From Billgrantia zhangzhouensis (GTDB taxonomy: Bacteria; Pseudomonadota; Gammaproteobacteria; Pseudomonadales; Halomonadaceae): a DNA stretch of 64,000 nucleotides. Position 1 is the stretch's first letter; every line of letters starts with the position of its first letter. Under the pieces are notes generated by a model that was not told the DNA's origin, made no database searches, and worked only from the letters and a program-made list of their open reading frames with translations. The stretch is from positions 50,144 to 114,143 of the forward strand of contig NZ_JABFTT010000015.1 of NCBI RefSeq assembly GCF_021404465.1, in the 5' to 3' direction. Of this stretch, positions 36,710-48,971 are shown piece by piece. The translations under genes were made by a program, and so were the position numbers.

Positions 36710-37966
36710 TCAATCCCAGCTCAGCGCGCCGCCGACCTGGTACTCGGTGACGCGGGTCTCGAAGAAGTTCTTTTCCTTGCGCAGATCGATGATCTCGCTC
36801 ATCCACGGGAAAGGGTTCTGTGCACCGGGGAACTGTTCCTTGAGCCCGATCTGGGCCAGGCGGCGGTTGCAGATGAAGTGCAGGTACTCCTCCATGATGG
36901 CTGCGTTCATGCCCAGCACGCCGCGGGGCATGGAGTCGCGGGCGTAGGCGATCTCGAGTTCTGTGCCCTCGAGGATCATCTGCGTCACCTCGTCCTGGAA
37001 CTCAGGGGTCCACAGCTGTGGGTTCTCGATCTTGATCTGGTTGATCATGTCAACGCCGAAGTTCAGGTGCATCGACTCGTCGCGCAGGATGTACTGAAAC
37101 TGCTCGGCGACACCGGTCATCTTGTTGCGCCGGCCCATGGAGAGGATCTGGCTGAAGCCGCAGTAGAAGAAGATGCCTTCGGTCACGCAGTAGAAGGCGA
37201 TCAGGTTGCGCAGCAATTCCTGGTCGCTTTCGGGCGTGCCGGTGTTGAAGTCGGGGCGTGCCAGCGACTGGGTGTGCTTGAGGCTCCAGGCCGACTTGGC
37301 GGCGACGGAGGAGATCTCGCGATACATGTTGAAGACTTCGCCTTCATCCATGCCCAGCGACTCTACACAGTATTGGTAGGCGTGGGTATGAATCGCCTCC
37401 TCGAAGGCCTGGCGCAGCAGGTACTGGCGGCACTCGGGGTTGGTGATCAGGCGATAGACGGCCAGCACCAGGTTATTGGCCACCAGCGAGTCGGCGGTGG
37501 AGAAGTAACCCAGGCTGCGCATCACGATGCGCCGTTCGTCCTCGGTCAGGCCGTCCTGGCTCTTCCACAGAGCGATGTCGGCGTTCATGTTCACTTCCTG
37601 AGGCATCCAGTGGTTGGCACTGCCGTCCAGGTACTTCTGCCACGCCCACTCGTACTTGAAGGGTACCAACTGGTTGAGGTCGGCGCGGGCGTTGATCATC
37701 TGCTTGTCGCTGACCTCGATGCGCGCCGCGCCCATCTCCAACTCCTCGAGCCCGGCAGCCACGTCGAGCTCTTCGAGCGACTTGCGTGCCCGCGCCAGGC
37801 GATCCTCGTCGGCGGTCTGATAGCGGTTGCCGGTACCGCCCTCGGGCGCCTCCTCGGCACTCGACGCTGCCGCGGGCTTGGCCGGTGCGGGCTTGGGTGC
37901 CGTGTACTGCGGGCTGGATTCAGCGACCGCGCTGTCGTCCTCGTGGAATTCGTCCCAGTTCAGCAT
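36710..37966 (-). CDS. nrdB: Class Ia ribonucleotide reductase, beta subunit
   Basis: 418 residues. Diiron ligands and the radical tyrosine are readable: [15 protein letters not shown] (Glu, His and Tyr spaced as E115, H118 and Y122 of E. coli), [12 protein letters not shown] (E204 equivalent) and [10 protein letters not shown] (E238, H241). The N-terminal ~60 residues ([20 protein letters not shown]) are low complexity. It holds the tyrosyl radical for NrdA to make dNTPs. Encoded after nrdA on the same strand with a 174-bp spacer that carries a heptamer array. Confidence 0.96.
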   Translation of the reverse strand: MLNWDEFHEDDSAVAESSPQYTAPKPAPAKPAAASSAEEAPEGGTGNRYQTADEDRLARARKSLEELDVAAGLEELEMGAARIEVSDKQMINARADLNQLVPFKYEWAWQKYLDGSANHWMPQEVNMNADIALWKSQDGLTEDERRIVMRSLGYFSTADSLVANNLVLAVYRLITNPECRQYLLRQAFEEAIHTHAYQYCVESLGMDEGEVFNMYREISSVAAKSAWSLKHTQSLARPDFNTGTPESDQELLRNLIAFYCVTEGIFFYCGFSQILSMGRRNKMTGVAEQFQYILRDESMHLNFGVDMINQIKIENPQLWTPEFQDEVTQMILEGTELEIAYARDSMPRGVLGMNAAIMEEYLHFICNRRLAQIGLKEQFPGAQNPFPWMSEIIDLRKEKNFFETRVTEYQVGGALSWD

Positions 37967-38022
37967 TTGTCTATCCTGTTCTCTGGCATAGGCGCCAGTG
38001 CCTGGCGCCGTAGACTCTGTTT

Positions 38023-38094
38023 GCTTCGAGCTTCGAGCTTCGAGCTTCGAGCTTCGAGCTTCGAGCTTCGAGCTTCGAGCTTCGAGCTTCGAGC
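38023..38094. repeat. Tandem array, 10 x GCTTCGA, in the nrdA-nrdB spacer
   Basis: Ten perfect head-to-tail copies of the heptamer GCTTCGA (38023-38092) plus two bases of an eleventh. In the nrdA to nrdB mRNA direction the unit is TCGAAGC. The core TCGA is self-complementary, so the RNA can form many alternative short pairings. The unit length of 7 means copy-number change is invisible to neighbouring reading frames. Confidence 0.97.
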
Positions 38095-38140
38095 CGTTAG
38101 CGGCTCGCTGCCCGAAGCCCGGGGCCGGCGCGGAGCGCCG

Positions 38141-41041
<2,901 letters not shown>

Positions 41042-41118
41042 GGGCCGATAATCCCTTCTGCGTGGGGATGAGTCAGGGCGATGAAGGGCATTGACAGCCG
41101 AGGCAAGACTTGCTAAAT

Positions 41119-41166
41119 GCACATCATCTTGTGTCGTTCTCCTTTGAGGGTACAAGATAGTGTGCT
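41119..41166 (-). promoter_or_regulatory. Paired candidate NrdR boxes upstream of nrdA
   Basis: Two near-palindromes, ACATCATCTTGTGT (41121-41134) and TACAAGATAGTGTGC (41151-41165), resemble the ACACwATATwTwGTGT NrdR consensus. Their centres are about 31 bp apart, i.e. three helical turns, the spacing known for NrdR boxes. They lie 80-125 bases upstream of nrdA. NrdR represses ribonucleotide reductase genes when dATP is high. Confidence 0.65.
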
Positions 41167-41340
41167 TTTTCGTCGCCTTCAAGTGAATATCCTGTGAGTG
41201 AGCTGTGACTCGATTGGGGGCATCCTTTGGGTTGTTGCCCCAGTCCGGGCTATGCTTCGCTGGCAAGCTGCAAGGACGCGAATTGTCATGAAAGGCATGC
41301 GAAAAACCCTATTTCGGGTATCCTTGATTCAGTAATTGGC

Positions 41341-41355
41341 GGGACAGGGTGTCCC
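41341..41355. promoter_or_regulatory. Perfect palindrome upstream of rstA
   Basis: GGGACA-GGG-TGTCCC, perfect 6-bp arms, 35 bases before the rstA start. Possible operator (for example autoregulation) or a small mRNA hairpin. It does not match the E. coli RstA box. Confidence 0.35.
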
Positions 41356-41389
41356 GATGACAACGAAGCCCAGCACGGGGATGAGTAGG

Positions 41390-42103
41390 ATGGATGACAA
41401 CCTGGAAACCAGCGACATGGAACACGTGCTGATTATCGAGGATGACGTGCGCCTGGCTGAGCTCACCCGAGACTATCTGGAGTCGAATGGCTTCAAGGTA
41501 ACGGTGGAGGCTGAGGGCTCGCGAGGCGTGGAACAGATTCTGGCACTACAGCCGGATCTGGTGATCCTCGATCTGATGCTGCCCGGTGAGGACGGACTGT
41601 CGATCTGCCGCCGGGCCCGGCCCGACTATTCCGGGCCAATTCTGATGTTGACCGCCCGCACCGACGACATGGACCAAGTATTGGGGCTGGAGATGGGCGC
41701 CGACGATTATGTGCCCAAGCCGGTCCAGCCCAGGGTGCTGCTGGCGCGCATGCGCGCCTTGCTGCGCCGCGCGGAGAATGCCGAGCAGTCCGGTGATGCC
41801 CGGCTCGCCTTCGGCAACCTCGAAATCGATAGCGCCACCCGCGAGGCGTGGCTGCACGGCGAGCGCATCGACCTCACCAGCGCCGAGTTCGACCTGTTGT
41901 GGCTACTGGCTAGCAATGCTGGGCGCGTGCTCACTCGCGAGGAGATCTTCAGCGATCTACGCGGCATCAAGTATGACGGCCAGGACCGTTCCATCGACGT
42001 CCGGGTGTCGCGAATACGACCAAAGATCGGTGACGATCCCAACCACCCGCATCGGATCAAGACGGTACGCAGCAAGGGCTACCTGTTCGTCAAGGACGCC
42101 TGA
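41390..42103 (+). CDS. rstA: OmpR-family response regulator RstA
   Basis: About 237 residues. Receiver domain: acidic pair IIEDD, phospho-acceptor Asp in LVILDLMLPGEDG and Lys in DDYVPKP; then an OmpR winged helix with SNAGRVLTREEIFSDLRGIKYDGQDRSIDVRVSRIR (shown in part), very like RstA (LRGVSYDGLDRSVDV). The start is uncertain (41357, 41381, 41390 or 41417). Paired with RstB four bases later. Confidence 0.88.
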   Translation: MDDNLETSDMEHVLIIEDDVRLAELTRDYLESNGFKVTVEAEGSRGVEQILALQPDLVILDLMLPGEDGLSICRRARPDYSGPILMLTARTDDMDQVLGLEMGADDYVPKPVQPRVLLARMRALLRRAENAEQSGDARLAFGNLEIDSATREAWLHGERIDLTSAEFDLLWLLASNAGRVLTREEIFSDLRGIKYDGQDRSIDVRVSRIRPKIGDDPNHPHRIKTVRSKGYLFVKDA

Positions 42104-42106
42104 TCG

Positions 42107-43744
42107 ATGCAGCGGTTCCTGGCCGATGGCTCCTTCCTGCGTGTCTATCTGGCCTTGGCGCTGGCGCTGCTGTTGACCTTCGGCCTTGCCTTGATGGGTC
42201 TGGCCCTGGTTGATCGGGTGCGAGTCGAGCAGTATCGTGAGCAGCTTGCCGAAGCACCGCTGCAACTGCTGGCCTGGCGGGTGACGGCTTTGCCTGCCCA
42301 TGAACGCGGTGACTGGCTAACCCAGCAGTCCGACATGCTCGACATGCGCCTTTCGCTGCGCGAGCCGGAGAGTGCCGACCTCGGCTGGTTCGAGCGCAGG
42401 CGGCTGGAGCGTGGTCGTGTGCTGGTCAAGGTTCATGACGAGGAAGGCTGGCGGCTCTATCGGCGCTTGCCGCGGGAAGAGCGCATCCTGGAGGCGCGAC
42501 TTTCCGGGCTCAACGAGCGCCAGTTGCGCGGCCTGGCGCAGATGCTCGGCGACTGGCTGGCAGAGGTCGATGGCGCGGCGCGTCAGCGGCGCCTCGAGGG
42601 GGTGACCAGCGAGGCGCTGCCGGTTCAGCTCCGCAATCTGGCCCCTGAAGGGCTCGACAGCCACCAGCTCACCCGCCTGCGCGACGGCGAGCTGGTGATT
42701 CGCCTGCTGCCGGGTCACTGGGCGCTGACGGTCCACCTGGCCGTGCCTGCTACCGATGGCTCGCGACAGTGGTTGTCGATTGGCCCGGTCTCGGCGCTTG
42801 AGCCCACTCCCATCTCGCTGTTGCTGCTGGTGCTGGTGATCATGCTCGGCGTTCTCGCCGCGATCATCTACCTGATCGTGCGTGGCGTCGAGGCCCGCCT
42901 GGCCCGGCTCGAGCTGGCCGCGGGGCGTATCGCCAGTGGCCGCCTCGATACGCGGGTCAAGGTCGATGGTGGCGGCTTCATCGGCCGCGTGGGCATGGCA
43001 TTCAATGCCATGGCGGCCCAGGTACAGTCTTTGCTGCGCTCTCAGCAGGAGATGATCCGGGCGGTATCCCACGAGTTGCGCACACCGGTGGCGCGTATCC
43101 GCTTCGCCATGCAAATGGTCGAGGACATGAGCGACGATCCGGCCATTCACCGTCAACTCCATGGTATCGACAGCGACATCGAGGAGCTCGACCAGCTCAT
43201 CGACGAGATCCTTACCTACGCGCGGCTCGACAGCGGCATGGTCAACGGTGCCGAGCTGGAGCGCACCCAAATCGACGGTCGGGCCCTCGCCGAACGGGTC
43301 ATCGAGACCCTGGCGCCGTTGCATGCTCACCTGCGCCTTGCCCTGGCGCCGGGCTCCGAAGTAGAGGTGGAGGCCGACCCGCGCTACCTCCAACGGGCGC
43401 TGCAGAACCTGGTGGCCAACGCCTGTCGGCACGCGCAGTCTCGCGTGCTGGTACGACTCTCGCTGGAGTCGCGCCTGGTGCGCCTGGATATCGAAGACGA
43501 CGGTCCCGGCGTTCCCGCTGGTGAGCGCCAGGCAATCTTCAAGCCCTTTGCCCGACTCGATGACAGCCGAACCCGGCGTAGCGGTGGTTACGGGCTGGGC
43601 CTCTCCATCGTGCAGAAGATCATGGCCTGGCATGGGGGTAGCGTAGTGGTCGACGACAGTCAGGAGTTGGGCGGTGCGCGCTTCTCGCTGCTGTTGCCGA
43701 GGGGGATGAACGGCAGGAACAAGCTGACGATCAAGCCGGTTTGA
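42107..43744 (+). CDS. rstB: Sensor histidine kinase RstB
   Basis: 545 residues: N-terminal TM helix (about 13-35), periplasmic domain to about 235, second TM helix (LLLLVLVIMLGVLAAIIYLI), HAMP, HisKA with SHELRTPVARIRF, and HATPase with NLVANACRHA, DDGPGVP and GYGLGLSIV. It phosphorylates RstA. The signal is unknown here; in enterobacteria RstBA is tied to Mg and acid conditions. Its last 14 bases overlap the end of convergent metR. Confidence 0.93.
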   Translation: MQRFLADGSFLRVYLALALALLLTFGLALMGLALVDRVRVEQYREQLAEAPLQLLAWRVTALPAHERGDWLTQQSDMLDMRLSLREPESADLGWFERRRLERGRVLVKVHDEEGWRLYRRLPREERILEARLSGLNERQLRGLAQMLGDWLAEVDGAARQRRLEGVTSEALPVQLRNLAPEGLDSHQLTRLRDGELVIRLLPGHWALTVHLAVPATDGSRQWLSIGPVSALEPTPISLLLLVLVIMLGVLAAIIYLIVRGVEARLARLELAAGRIASGRLDTRVKVDGGGFIGRVGMAFNAMAAQVQSLLRSQQEMIRAVSHELRTPVARIRFAMQMVEDMSDDPAIHRQLHGIDSDIEELDQLIDEILTYARLDSGMVNGAELERTQIDGRALAERVIETLAPLHAHLRLALAPGSEVEVEADPRYLQRALQNLVANACRHAQSRVLVRLSLESRLVRLDIEDDGPGVPAGERQAIFKPFARLDDSRTRRSGGYGLGLSIVQKIMAWHGGSVVVDDSQELGGARFSLLLPRGMNGRNKLTIKPV

Positions 43745-44645
43745 TGCCTTCCAGCACTGCGAAGGAGGTCTCGCGGGCCGTGCGCAGGAAATCCTCCATC
43801 CACGCCTGTTCGCGACTCTCGTCGCGAATCGCCGCATACAGGGTGCTCCACATGCCTGTCTCGCCGAGCCCCACCGCCTTCACGTAGTCGCGTTCCAGAT
43901 ACTCCGTCAGCGCCCAGTTAGGCAGTGCGCAGACACCCCGACCGCTGGCCACCAGCTGCATCATCATGATCGTGAGCTCGGCGGTGCGCACCTCGCGGGG
44001 GCGCACGCCGGCGGGGTCGAGAAACTGGGTGAACACGTCCAGGCGGGCATGCTCCACCGGGTAGGTGATCAGGGTCTCCTCGGCCAGCTCCTCGGGCTCG
44101 ACGAAGGCGCGATCGGCAAGGCGGTGCTGACGGGCGACGGCCAGCAGCCCCTGGTAGCGGAACAACGGTTCGTAATGCACGCTGGGCAGTGGCTGCGGGT
44201 CGGCAGTGATCACCAGGTCGAGCTGTTCGCGGGCCAGTGCCGGCAGCGGATCGAAGTGATGGCCGCCGGGGATGTCGATCTCCACCTCCGGCCAGTGGTC
44301 GCGAAAGCTATCGATGGTCGGCATTAGCCACTGGAAGCAGCTGTGGCACTCGATGGCCATGTGCAAGCGCCCCGGCTCGTGGCCGATCAGCCGGGCCACG
44401 TCGCGCTCGGCCATGCGCACCAGCGGCAGCACCTGCTCGGCCAGCGACAGCAGGCGCTGGCCGGCACGGGTGAACTCCACCGGCCGCGTCTTGCGCATGA
44501 ACAGCGCCGTGCCCAGGCGCTCCTCCAGGTCCTTGATCTGATGCGACAGGGCCGATTGGGTCAGGTGAACCCGCTCGGCGGCCTCGACCAGCGAGCCGGC
44601 ATCACGCAGGGCGACCAAAGTGCGCAGGTGGCGAAGTTCTATCAT
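43731..44645 (-). CDS. metR: LysR-type regulator MetR
   Basis: 304 residues: winged helix 1-60 (RHLRTLVALRDAGSLVEAAERVHLTQSALSHQIKDLE pattern) and a MetR-type effector domain with IECHSCFQWLMPTI. Divergent from metE with a 101-bp gap, the classic metR/metE layout; MetR with homocysteine activates metE. Convergent overlap of 14 bp with rstB. Confidence 0.95.
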   Translation of the reverse strand: MIELRHLRTLVALRDAGSLVEAAERVHLTQSALSHQIKDLEERLGTALFMRKTRPVEFTRAGQRLLSLAEQVLPLVRMAERDVARLIGHEPGRLHMAIECHSCFQWLMPTIDSFRDHWPEVEIDIPGGHHFDPLPALAREQLDLVITADPQPLPSVHYEPLFRYQGLLAVARQHRLADRAFVEPEELAEETLITYPVEHARLDVFTQFLDPAGVRPREVRTAELTIMMMQLVASGRGVCALPNWALTEYLERDYVKAVGLGETGMWSTLYAAIRDESREQAWMEDFLRTARETSFAVLEGIKPA

Positions 44646-44746
44646 GAGAGTTTTTCAAGTTCTTCGTTAATTTATTTAGTTTGCTTCACGTATCGGTGCC
44701 GGCGAGACTCTATCGCATCATTCATTCATGCGTAGAGGGATTTATC

Positions 44747-47044
44747 ATGACATTAGCTCATGTGCTTGGCTATCCGCGAATCGGCGTCCAACGTGAACTC
44801 AAGCGAGCCGTCGAGGCCTACTGGCGCGGCGAACTCGAGCGCGACGCCCTGGAGGCCACCGGCCGCGAGCTGAGGGCGCGGCACTGGCAGGCGCAGCGAG
44901 ACGCCGGCCTCGATCTGATTACCGTGGGCGACTTCGCCTTCTATGACCAGGTGCTCAACGTCACCACACTGGTGGGTGCCGTGCCGGCACGTTTCGCCGC
45001 CCAGGACGAACTTGCCCGCGGCGAAGTCGACCTGGACACGCAATTTCGCATGGCGCGCGGACGGGCGCCATGCGGAGCTCCGGCAGCCGCCTGCGAGATG
45101 ACCAAGTACTTCGATACCAACTACCATTATCTGGTCCCCGAGCTGCACGCGGGCCAGGTATTCAAGCTCGCCAGCTCGCGGCTGTTCGACGAGGTGGCCG
45201 AGGCTCGGACAGCGGGGCATCCGGTCAAGGTGGCGCTGACCGGCCCGCTGACCTGGCTATGGCTGGGCAAGGCGCGTGATGAGGGTTTCGACCGACTGAG
45301 CCTGCTCGAGTCGCTGCTGCCGGTCTATGGTGAAATCCTGGCGCGCCTGGCCGAGCAGGGTGTGGAATGGGTCCAGCTCGACGAGCCGGCGTTGGTGCAG
45401 GATCTGCCCCTGGCGTGGAGACAGGCCTTCGAGGCGGCCTACAATGTCCTGCGCGCCGCGCCGGTCAAGCTGCTGGTGGCGACCTATTTCGGCGGGCTCG
45501 GGGATAACTTGCAGTTGGCCGTGAATCTGCCGGTGGAAGGCCTGCACGTCGACGCGGTACGCGCCCCCGAGCAGTTGACCGCCGTGCTCGACAACCTGCC
45601 CGGCTACAAGGTGCTGTCGGTGGGGGCCATCGACGGGCGCAATGTCTGGCGTGCCGACCTGGGCGCCCTGCACGAGCGCCTAGCCAATGCCCGCATGCGT
45701 CTGGGCGAGCGGCTGTGGCTGGCGCCTTCGTGCTCACTGTTGCACGTGCCAGTGGACCTGGAAGGAGAGGATGGGCTCGATGAGGAGCTCAAGAGCTGGT
45801 TGGCTTTCGCCCGCCAGAAGCTCGACGAGACCGTGACCCTGGCGCGGCTGCTGGGCAATCGCGCCGGTACGGAGGATCGTGCTCGGGTTGCTGCCGCCAC
45901 GGCGGCACTGGATGCCCGGCGCGCCTCGCCGCGGCTGCACCGGCCCGAGGTGGCCCAGCGTCTGGCCCGGGTCGGCGACGCTGAGCTTTCGCGTGACAAC
46001 CCCTACCCAGTCAGGGCCCGGGCCCAGCGTCGCGTGCTTGATCTGCCGCTATTTCCCATCACGACCATCGGCTCGTTCCCCCAGACCATGGAGATCCGCG
46101 CCGCCCGCCGCGCTCACAAGGCTGGCGAGCTGGGATTGGAGGCCTATGAAAGCCAGATGCGCGATGAAATTGCCGACGCCGTACGGCGCCAGGAAGCGCT
46201 GGGCATCGACATGCTGGTGCACGGCGAGGCCGAGCGTAATGACATGGTCGAGTACTTTGGCGAGCAGCTCGATGGCTACGTCTTCACCCGAAACGGCTGG
46301 GTGCAAAGCTACGGCTCGCGCTGCGTCAAGCCGCCGGTCATCGTCGGCGATGTGAGCCGCCCGGCGCCGATGACGGTGGCCTGGAGCCGCTACGCTCAGT
46401 CGCTCACCCAGCGGCCGATGAAGGGCATGCTCACGGGACCTGTCACCATGCTGCAATGGTCCTTCGTGCGCGACGACCAGCCTCGCGAGGTGACCTGCCG
46501 GCAGATCGCCCTGGCACTGCGCGACGAGGTGGCCGATCTCGAGGCCGCCGGCATCCCGGCGATCCAGATCGACGAACCGGCACTGCGTGAAGGGTTGCCG
46601 TTGCGCCAGGGTGAGTGGCAGGCCTATCTTGACTGGGCGGTGGAGTGCTTCCGCCTGACTGCCTCGGTCGCGCGGGACGCGACGCAGATCCACACCCATA
46701 TGTGCTATTCGGAGTTCAACGACATCATTGCCGCTATCGCCGCGCTGGATGCCGATGTCATCACCATCGAGACTTCACGCTCCAACATGGAGCTGCTCGA
46801 TGCTTTCCAGGACTTCGCCTATCCCAACGAGATCGGGCCCGGTGTCTATGACATTCACTCGCCCAACGTGCCCGAGGTGGCCTGGATGGTGCAATTGATG
46901 GAGAAGGCGGCCGAGCGTATTCCCGTCGAGCGGCTGTGGGTCAATCCGGATTGCGGCCTCAAGACTCGCGCCTGGGAGGAAGTGGAGCCGGCCCTGGCCA
47001 ATATGGTCGAAGCGGCACGCAAACTTCGCCGCCGCCATGGCTGA
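44747..47044 (+). CDS. metE: Cobalamin-independent methionine synthase
   Basis: 765 residues, two fused beta-barrels. N-terminal [14 protein letters not shown]-terminal zinc ligands in [12 protein letters not shown] (His and Cys) and [10 protein letters not shown] (Cys). It transfers methyl from methyltetrahydrofolate triglutamate to homocysteine without B12. GAGGG lies 7 nt before ATG 44747. Regulated by divergent MetR. Confidence 0.98.
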   Translation: MTLAHVLGYPRIGVQRELKRAVEAYWRGELERDALEATGRELRARHWQAQRDAGLDLITVGDFAFYDQVLNVTTLVGAVPARFAAQDELARGEVDLDTQFRMARGRAPCGAPAAACEMTKYFDTNYHYLVPELHAGQVFKLASSRLFDEVAEARTAGHPVKVALTGPLTWLWLGKARDEGFDRLSLLESLLPVYGEILARLAEQGVEWVQLDEPALVQDLPLAWRQAFEAAYNVLRAAPVKLLVATYFGGLGDNLQLAVNLPVEGLHVDAVRAPEQLTAVLDNLPGYKVLSVGAIDGRNVWRADLGALHERLANARMRLGERLWLAPSCSLLHVPVDLEGEDGLDEELKSWLAFARQKLDETVTLARLLGNRAGTEDRARVAAATAALDARRASPRLHRPEVAQRLARVGDAELSRDNPYPVRARAQRRVLDLPLFPITTIGSFPQTMEIRAARRAHKAGELGLEAYESQMRDEIADAVRRQEALGIDMLVHGEAERNDMVEYFGEQLDGYVFTRNGWVQSYGSRCVKPPVIVGDVSRPAPMTVAWSRYAQSLTQRPMKGMLTGPVTMLQWSFVRDDQPREVTCRQIALALRDEVADLEAAGIPAIQIDEPALREGLPLRQGEWQAYLDWAVECFRLTASVARDATQIHTHMCYSEFNDIIAAIAALDADVITIETSRSNMELLDAFQDFAYPNEIGPGVYDIHSPNVPEVAWMVQLMEKAAERIPVERLWVNPDCGLKTRAWEEVEPALANMVEAARKLRRRHG

Positions 47045-47148
47045 CGCCGGTCAGGGAAGCTGGGTTCGCGGCGCGTGAAACAGGCACCGGGCCGCAAGGC
47101 GCCGATGCCTGTTATGCTGTGGCCGTTCGAACTCTTCAAGGAACTGTC

Positions 47149-47874
47149 ATGTCGCTTCGCGTCCTTACCTCTTTCCGCCCGGCTCTTTTCCTTGCCGGCT
47201 CGTTGCTGCTGGGCGGCTGTGCCGCACCCTCTATCGATGGACCGCGGCCCGCTGACAAGATCGCCAGCACGGCGCCGCTATTGCCCTCCTCGCTGTTCCC
47301 GGGCGGCGCCGAGCGCTTCGAGGCCTGGCGATGCACGCCGCAGCAGGACCTGGTGACGGCCTTCGGCGAGCGCGAGCTGCGGCTATGGTCCGCACATGGC
47401 GCCTATCGCCTGGCCCCGGCGGTGGTAGCCAGCGGCGCGCGTTACCAGCAGGGTGATCTGAGCTTCTGGAACAAGGGGGGAGAGGCGGTGGTGGAGAGCG
47501 CCAACGGCCAGTTGGAGTGCAGTGCCGCCATGGCGCGCACGGCGCTGACGCGCGAACAGCGCCCCGGTGTGATGTTCCATGGGCGCGGCAACGAACCGGG
47601 CTGGAACGTCAATCTGGCCCACGATGCGCCAGAGCTGAAACTGGTGCTCGACTACGGCACGCGGGAAATGACGCTGCCCTATCGAGTCACTGGCATGGAC
47701 AACGCCAACGGTCGGGTAGCGCTCGCCAGCGCCGCGGCACAGCAGCCCTTCGAGTTGCGCCTGGAAGCGCGGGCCTGTTTCGACGATATGAGCGGCGAGC
47801 CCTTCCCGGCCCGGGTGACACTAACCTTTGAAGGGCAAACCTATCGGGGATGCGGCCAAGGCATTGCCCCGTAG
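47149..47874 (+). CDS. Lipoprotein with MliC-like and COG3650-like domains
   Basis: 241 residues. Lipobox LLLGGC at about 18-23. Residues about 58-128 look like the MliC lysozyme-inhibitor fold (WRCTPQQDLV...ASGARYQQGDLSFWNKGGEAVV...C), and about 138-240 like the COG3650 family (FHGRGNEPGWNVNL...FEGQTYRGCG). The combination suggests an outer-membrane-anchored lysozyme inhibitor with an extra domain. It follows metE but has no functional link to it. Confidence 0.75.
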   Translation: MSLRVLTSFRPALFLAGSLLLGGCAAPSIDGPRPADKIASTAPLLPSSLFPGGAERFEAWRCTPQQDLVTAFGERELRLWSAHGAYRLAPAVVASGARYQQGDLSFWNKGGEAVVESANGQLECSAAMARTALTREQRPGVMFHGRGNEPGWNVNLAHDAPELKLVLDYGTREMTLPYRVTGMDNANGRVALASAAAQQPFELRLEARACFDDMSGEPFPARVTLTFEGQTYRGCGQGIAP

Positions 47875-47925
47875 CCAACGCCGAGGTTGGCAAGCTACTC
47901 ACCGTGAATGCAAGGAGTCACGCGA

Positions 47926-48504
47926 ATGACATTCGAACTGCCGGCACTGCCTTACGACAAGAATGCCCTGGAGCCCCATATCTCCGCCGAGACCCTCGAG
48001 TACCACTACGGCAAGCATCACCAGGCCTACGTCACCAAGCTCAACGAGCTGATCGAAGGCACCGATGATGCCGACAAGTCCCTCGAAGAGATCATCCAGT
48101 CCTCTTCCGGCGGCCTGTTCAACCAGGCGGCCCAGGTGTGGAACCACACCTTCTACTGGCACTGCCTCTCGCCCAACGGTGGCGGCGAGCCGACCGGTGC
48201 CCTGGCCGAAGCGATCAATGCCAAGTTCGGTTCCTTCGCCAAGTTCAAGGAGACCTTCAACGCCAATGCCGTGGCCAACTTCGGCGCCGGCTGGACCTGG
48301 CTGATCAAGACGGCTGACGGCGGTGTCGACATTGTCAACACCAGCAATGCCGATACGCCTATTGCTCATGGCCAGACGCCGCTGCTGACCATCGACGTGT
48401 GGGAGCATGCCTACTACATCGACTACCGCAATGCGCGTCCTAAGTACCTGGAGAGTGTATGGAACGTGCTGAACTGGGACTTCGTCGCCCAGAACTTCAG
48501 CTAA
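47926..48504 (+). CDS. sodB: Iron superoxide dismutase
   Basis: 192 residues. Metal ligands in [11 protein letters not shown] (His26), [10 protein letters not shown] (His73 type) and [11 protein letters not shown] (Asp and His). GAGWTWLI and QAAQVWNH fit FeSOD rather than MnSOD. Converts superoxide to peroxide and oxygen in the cytosol. AAGGAG precedes ATG 47926. Followed by a long structured region with GGA-loop hairpins and a terminator at 48839. Confidence 0.97.
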   Translation: MTFELPALPYDKNALEPHISAETLEYHYGKHHQAYVTKLNELIEGTDDADKSLEEIIQSSSGGLFNQAAQVWNHTFYWHCLSPNGGGEPTGALAEAINAKFGSFAKFKETFNANAVANFGAGWTWLIKTADGGVDIVNTSNADTPIAHGQTPLLTIDVWEHAYYIDYRNARPKYLESVWNVLNWDFVAQNFS

Positions 48505-48535
48505 TGAATGTCTGCGCGGGCGAATCACTGCGCTA

Positions 48536-48606
48536 TAGCCGCCATCCCTGGCGGCTACCCTTCGGGCCAGCCTAAAGGCTGTTCAAATTCGTTCCCGACG
48601 AATTTG
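48536..48606 (-). repeat. GGA-loop hairpin pair downstream of sodB (GGA on minus strand)
   Basis: Two perfect hairpins: 48536-48557 (stem TAGCCGCCA / TGGCGGCTA, loop TCCC on plus = GGGA on minus) and 48584-48606 (stem CAAATTCGT / ACGAATTTG, loop TCCCG = CGGGA on minus). They face the opposite way to the pair at 48756-48799, so the region is an inverted arrangement. Confidence 0.8.
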
Positions 48607-48755
48607 TGCGCGGTGCTGGAGCGCCAGCCCGGTCGAATCCTCACCTATACCCCATAGGCTCCGGTTGACTCGAAGCCTGCGGCTTCTCGCCCCTTCGGGG
48701 CCAGCCTTCGGCTGTTTGTCGCTTCGCTCGGTACTGTGCTCCGTGCGCCTTGCGA

Positions 48756-48799
48756 CCCACAGGGATGTGGGAAGTGCGTTGGTTCGTCGGGAACGAACC
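48756..48799 (+). repeat. Type II two-hairpin GGA-loop element (GGA on plus strand)
   Basis: CCCACA-GGGA-TGTGGG (48756-48771), a 9-base spacer AAGTGCGTT, then GGTTCGT-CGGGA-ACGAACC (48781-48799). The first hairpin and spacer are identical to the copy at 52266-52309; the second hairpin differs by compensatory changes. The first loop contains ACAGGGATGT, a full match to the core of the published CsrA SELEX consensus. Confidence 0.9.
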
Positions 48800-48838
48800 T
48801 AGCCGCTTCATCCCGCTCGACGATTCATTATCGAGCAT

Positions 48839-48868
48839 GGCCCTGCCGATAGGCAGGGCCTTTTGTCC
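48839..48868 (+). terminator. Intrinsic terminator ending the sodB 3' region
   Basis: GGCCCTGCC-GATA-GGCAGGGCC (9-bp perfect stem), then TTTTGTCC and further T-rich sequence. It lies 335 bases after sodB with no gene between; either a very long sodB 3'UTR or a separate small RNA ends here. Confidence 0.88.
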
Positions 48869-48971
48869 TTTTGTTTTTGATATATTTTCGTATTTTCCGA
48901 ATGCTTGTCGCGAAACAATGCGCTTTCTAGTGCAAAAAAAGCAAGCGTGCCGTGATCCTGGCCGCTCGCCT

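Larger units (their letters stand above)
48505..48971. other. 467-base gene-less, highly structured region
   Basis: Between convergent sodB and the YdjM-like gene. Contains four GGA-loop hairpins in inverted pairs, further G/C-rich small hairpins (for example CCCCTTCGGGG near 48690), a GCTCGA...TCGAGC stem at 48815-48836, and the terminator at 48839. Beyond the terminator (48870-48960) it is AT-rich with no gene. Confidence 0.6.

Noticed and set aside
38023..38094. Possible CRISPR array
   Set aside because: Repeat unit is 7 bases with no spacers and no cas genes; it is a simple tandem repeat.
44645..44657. MetR box TGAG-N5-TTCA at the metR start
   Set aside because: One mismatch to TGAA-N5-TTCA and it overlaps the metR start codon; too weak to call without a matrix.
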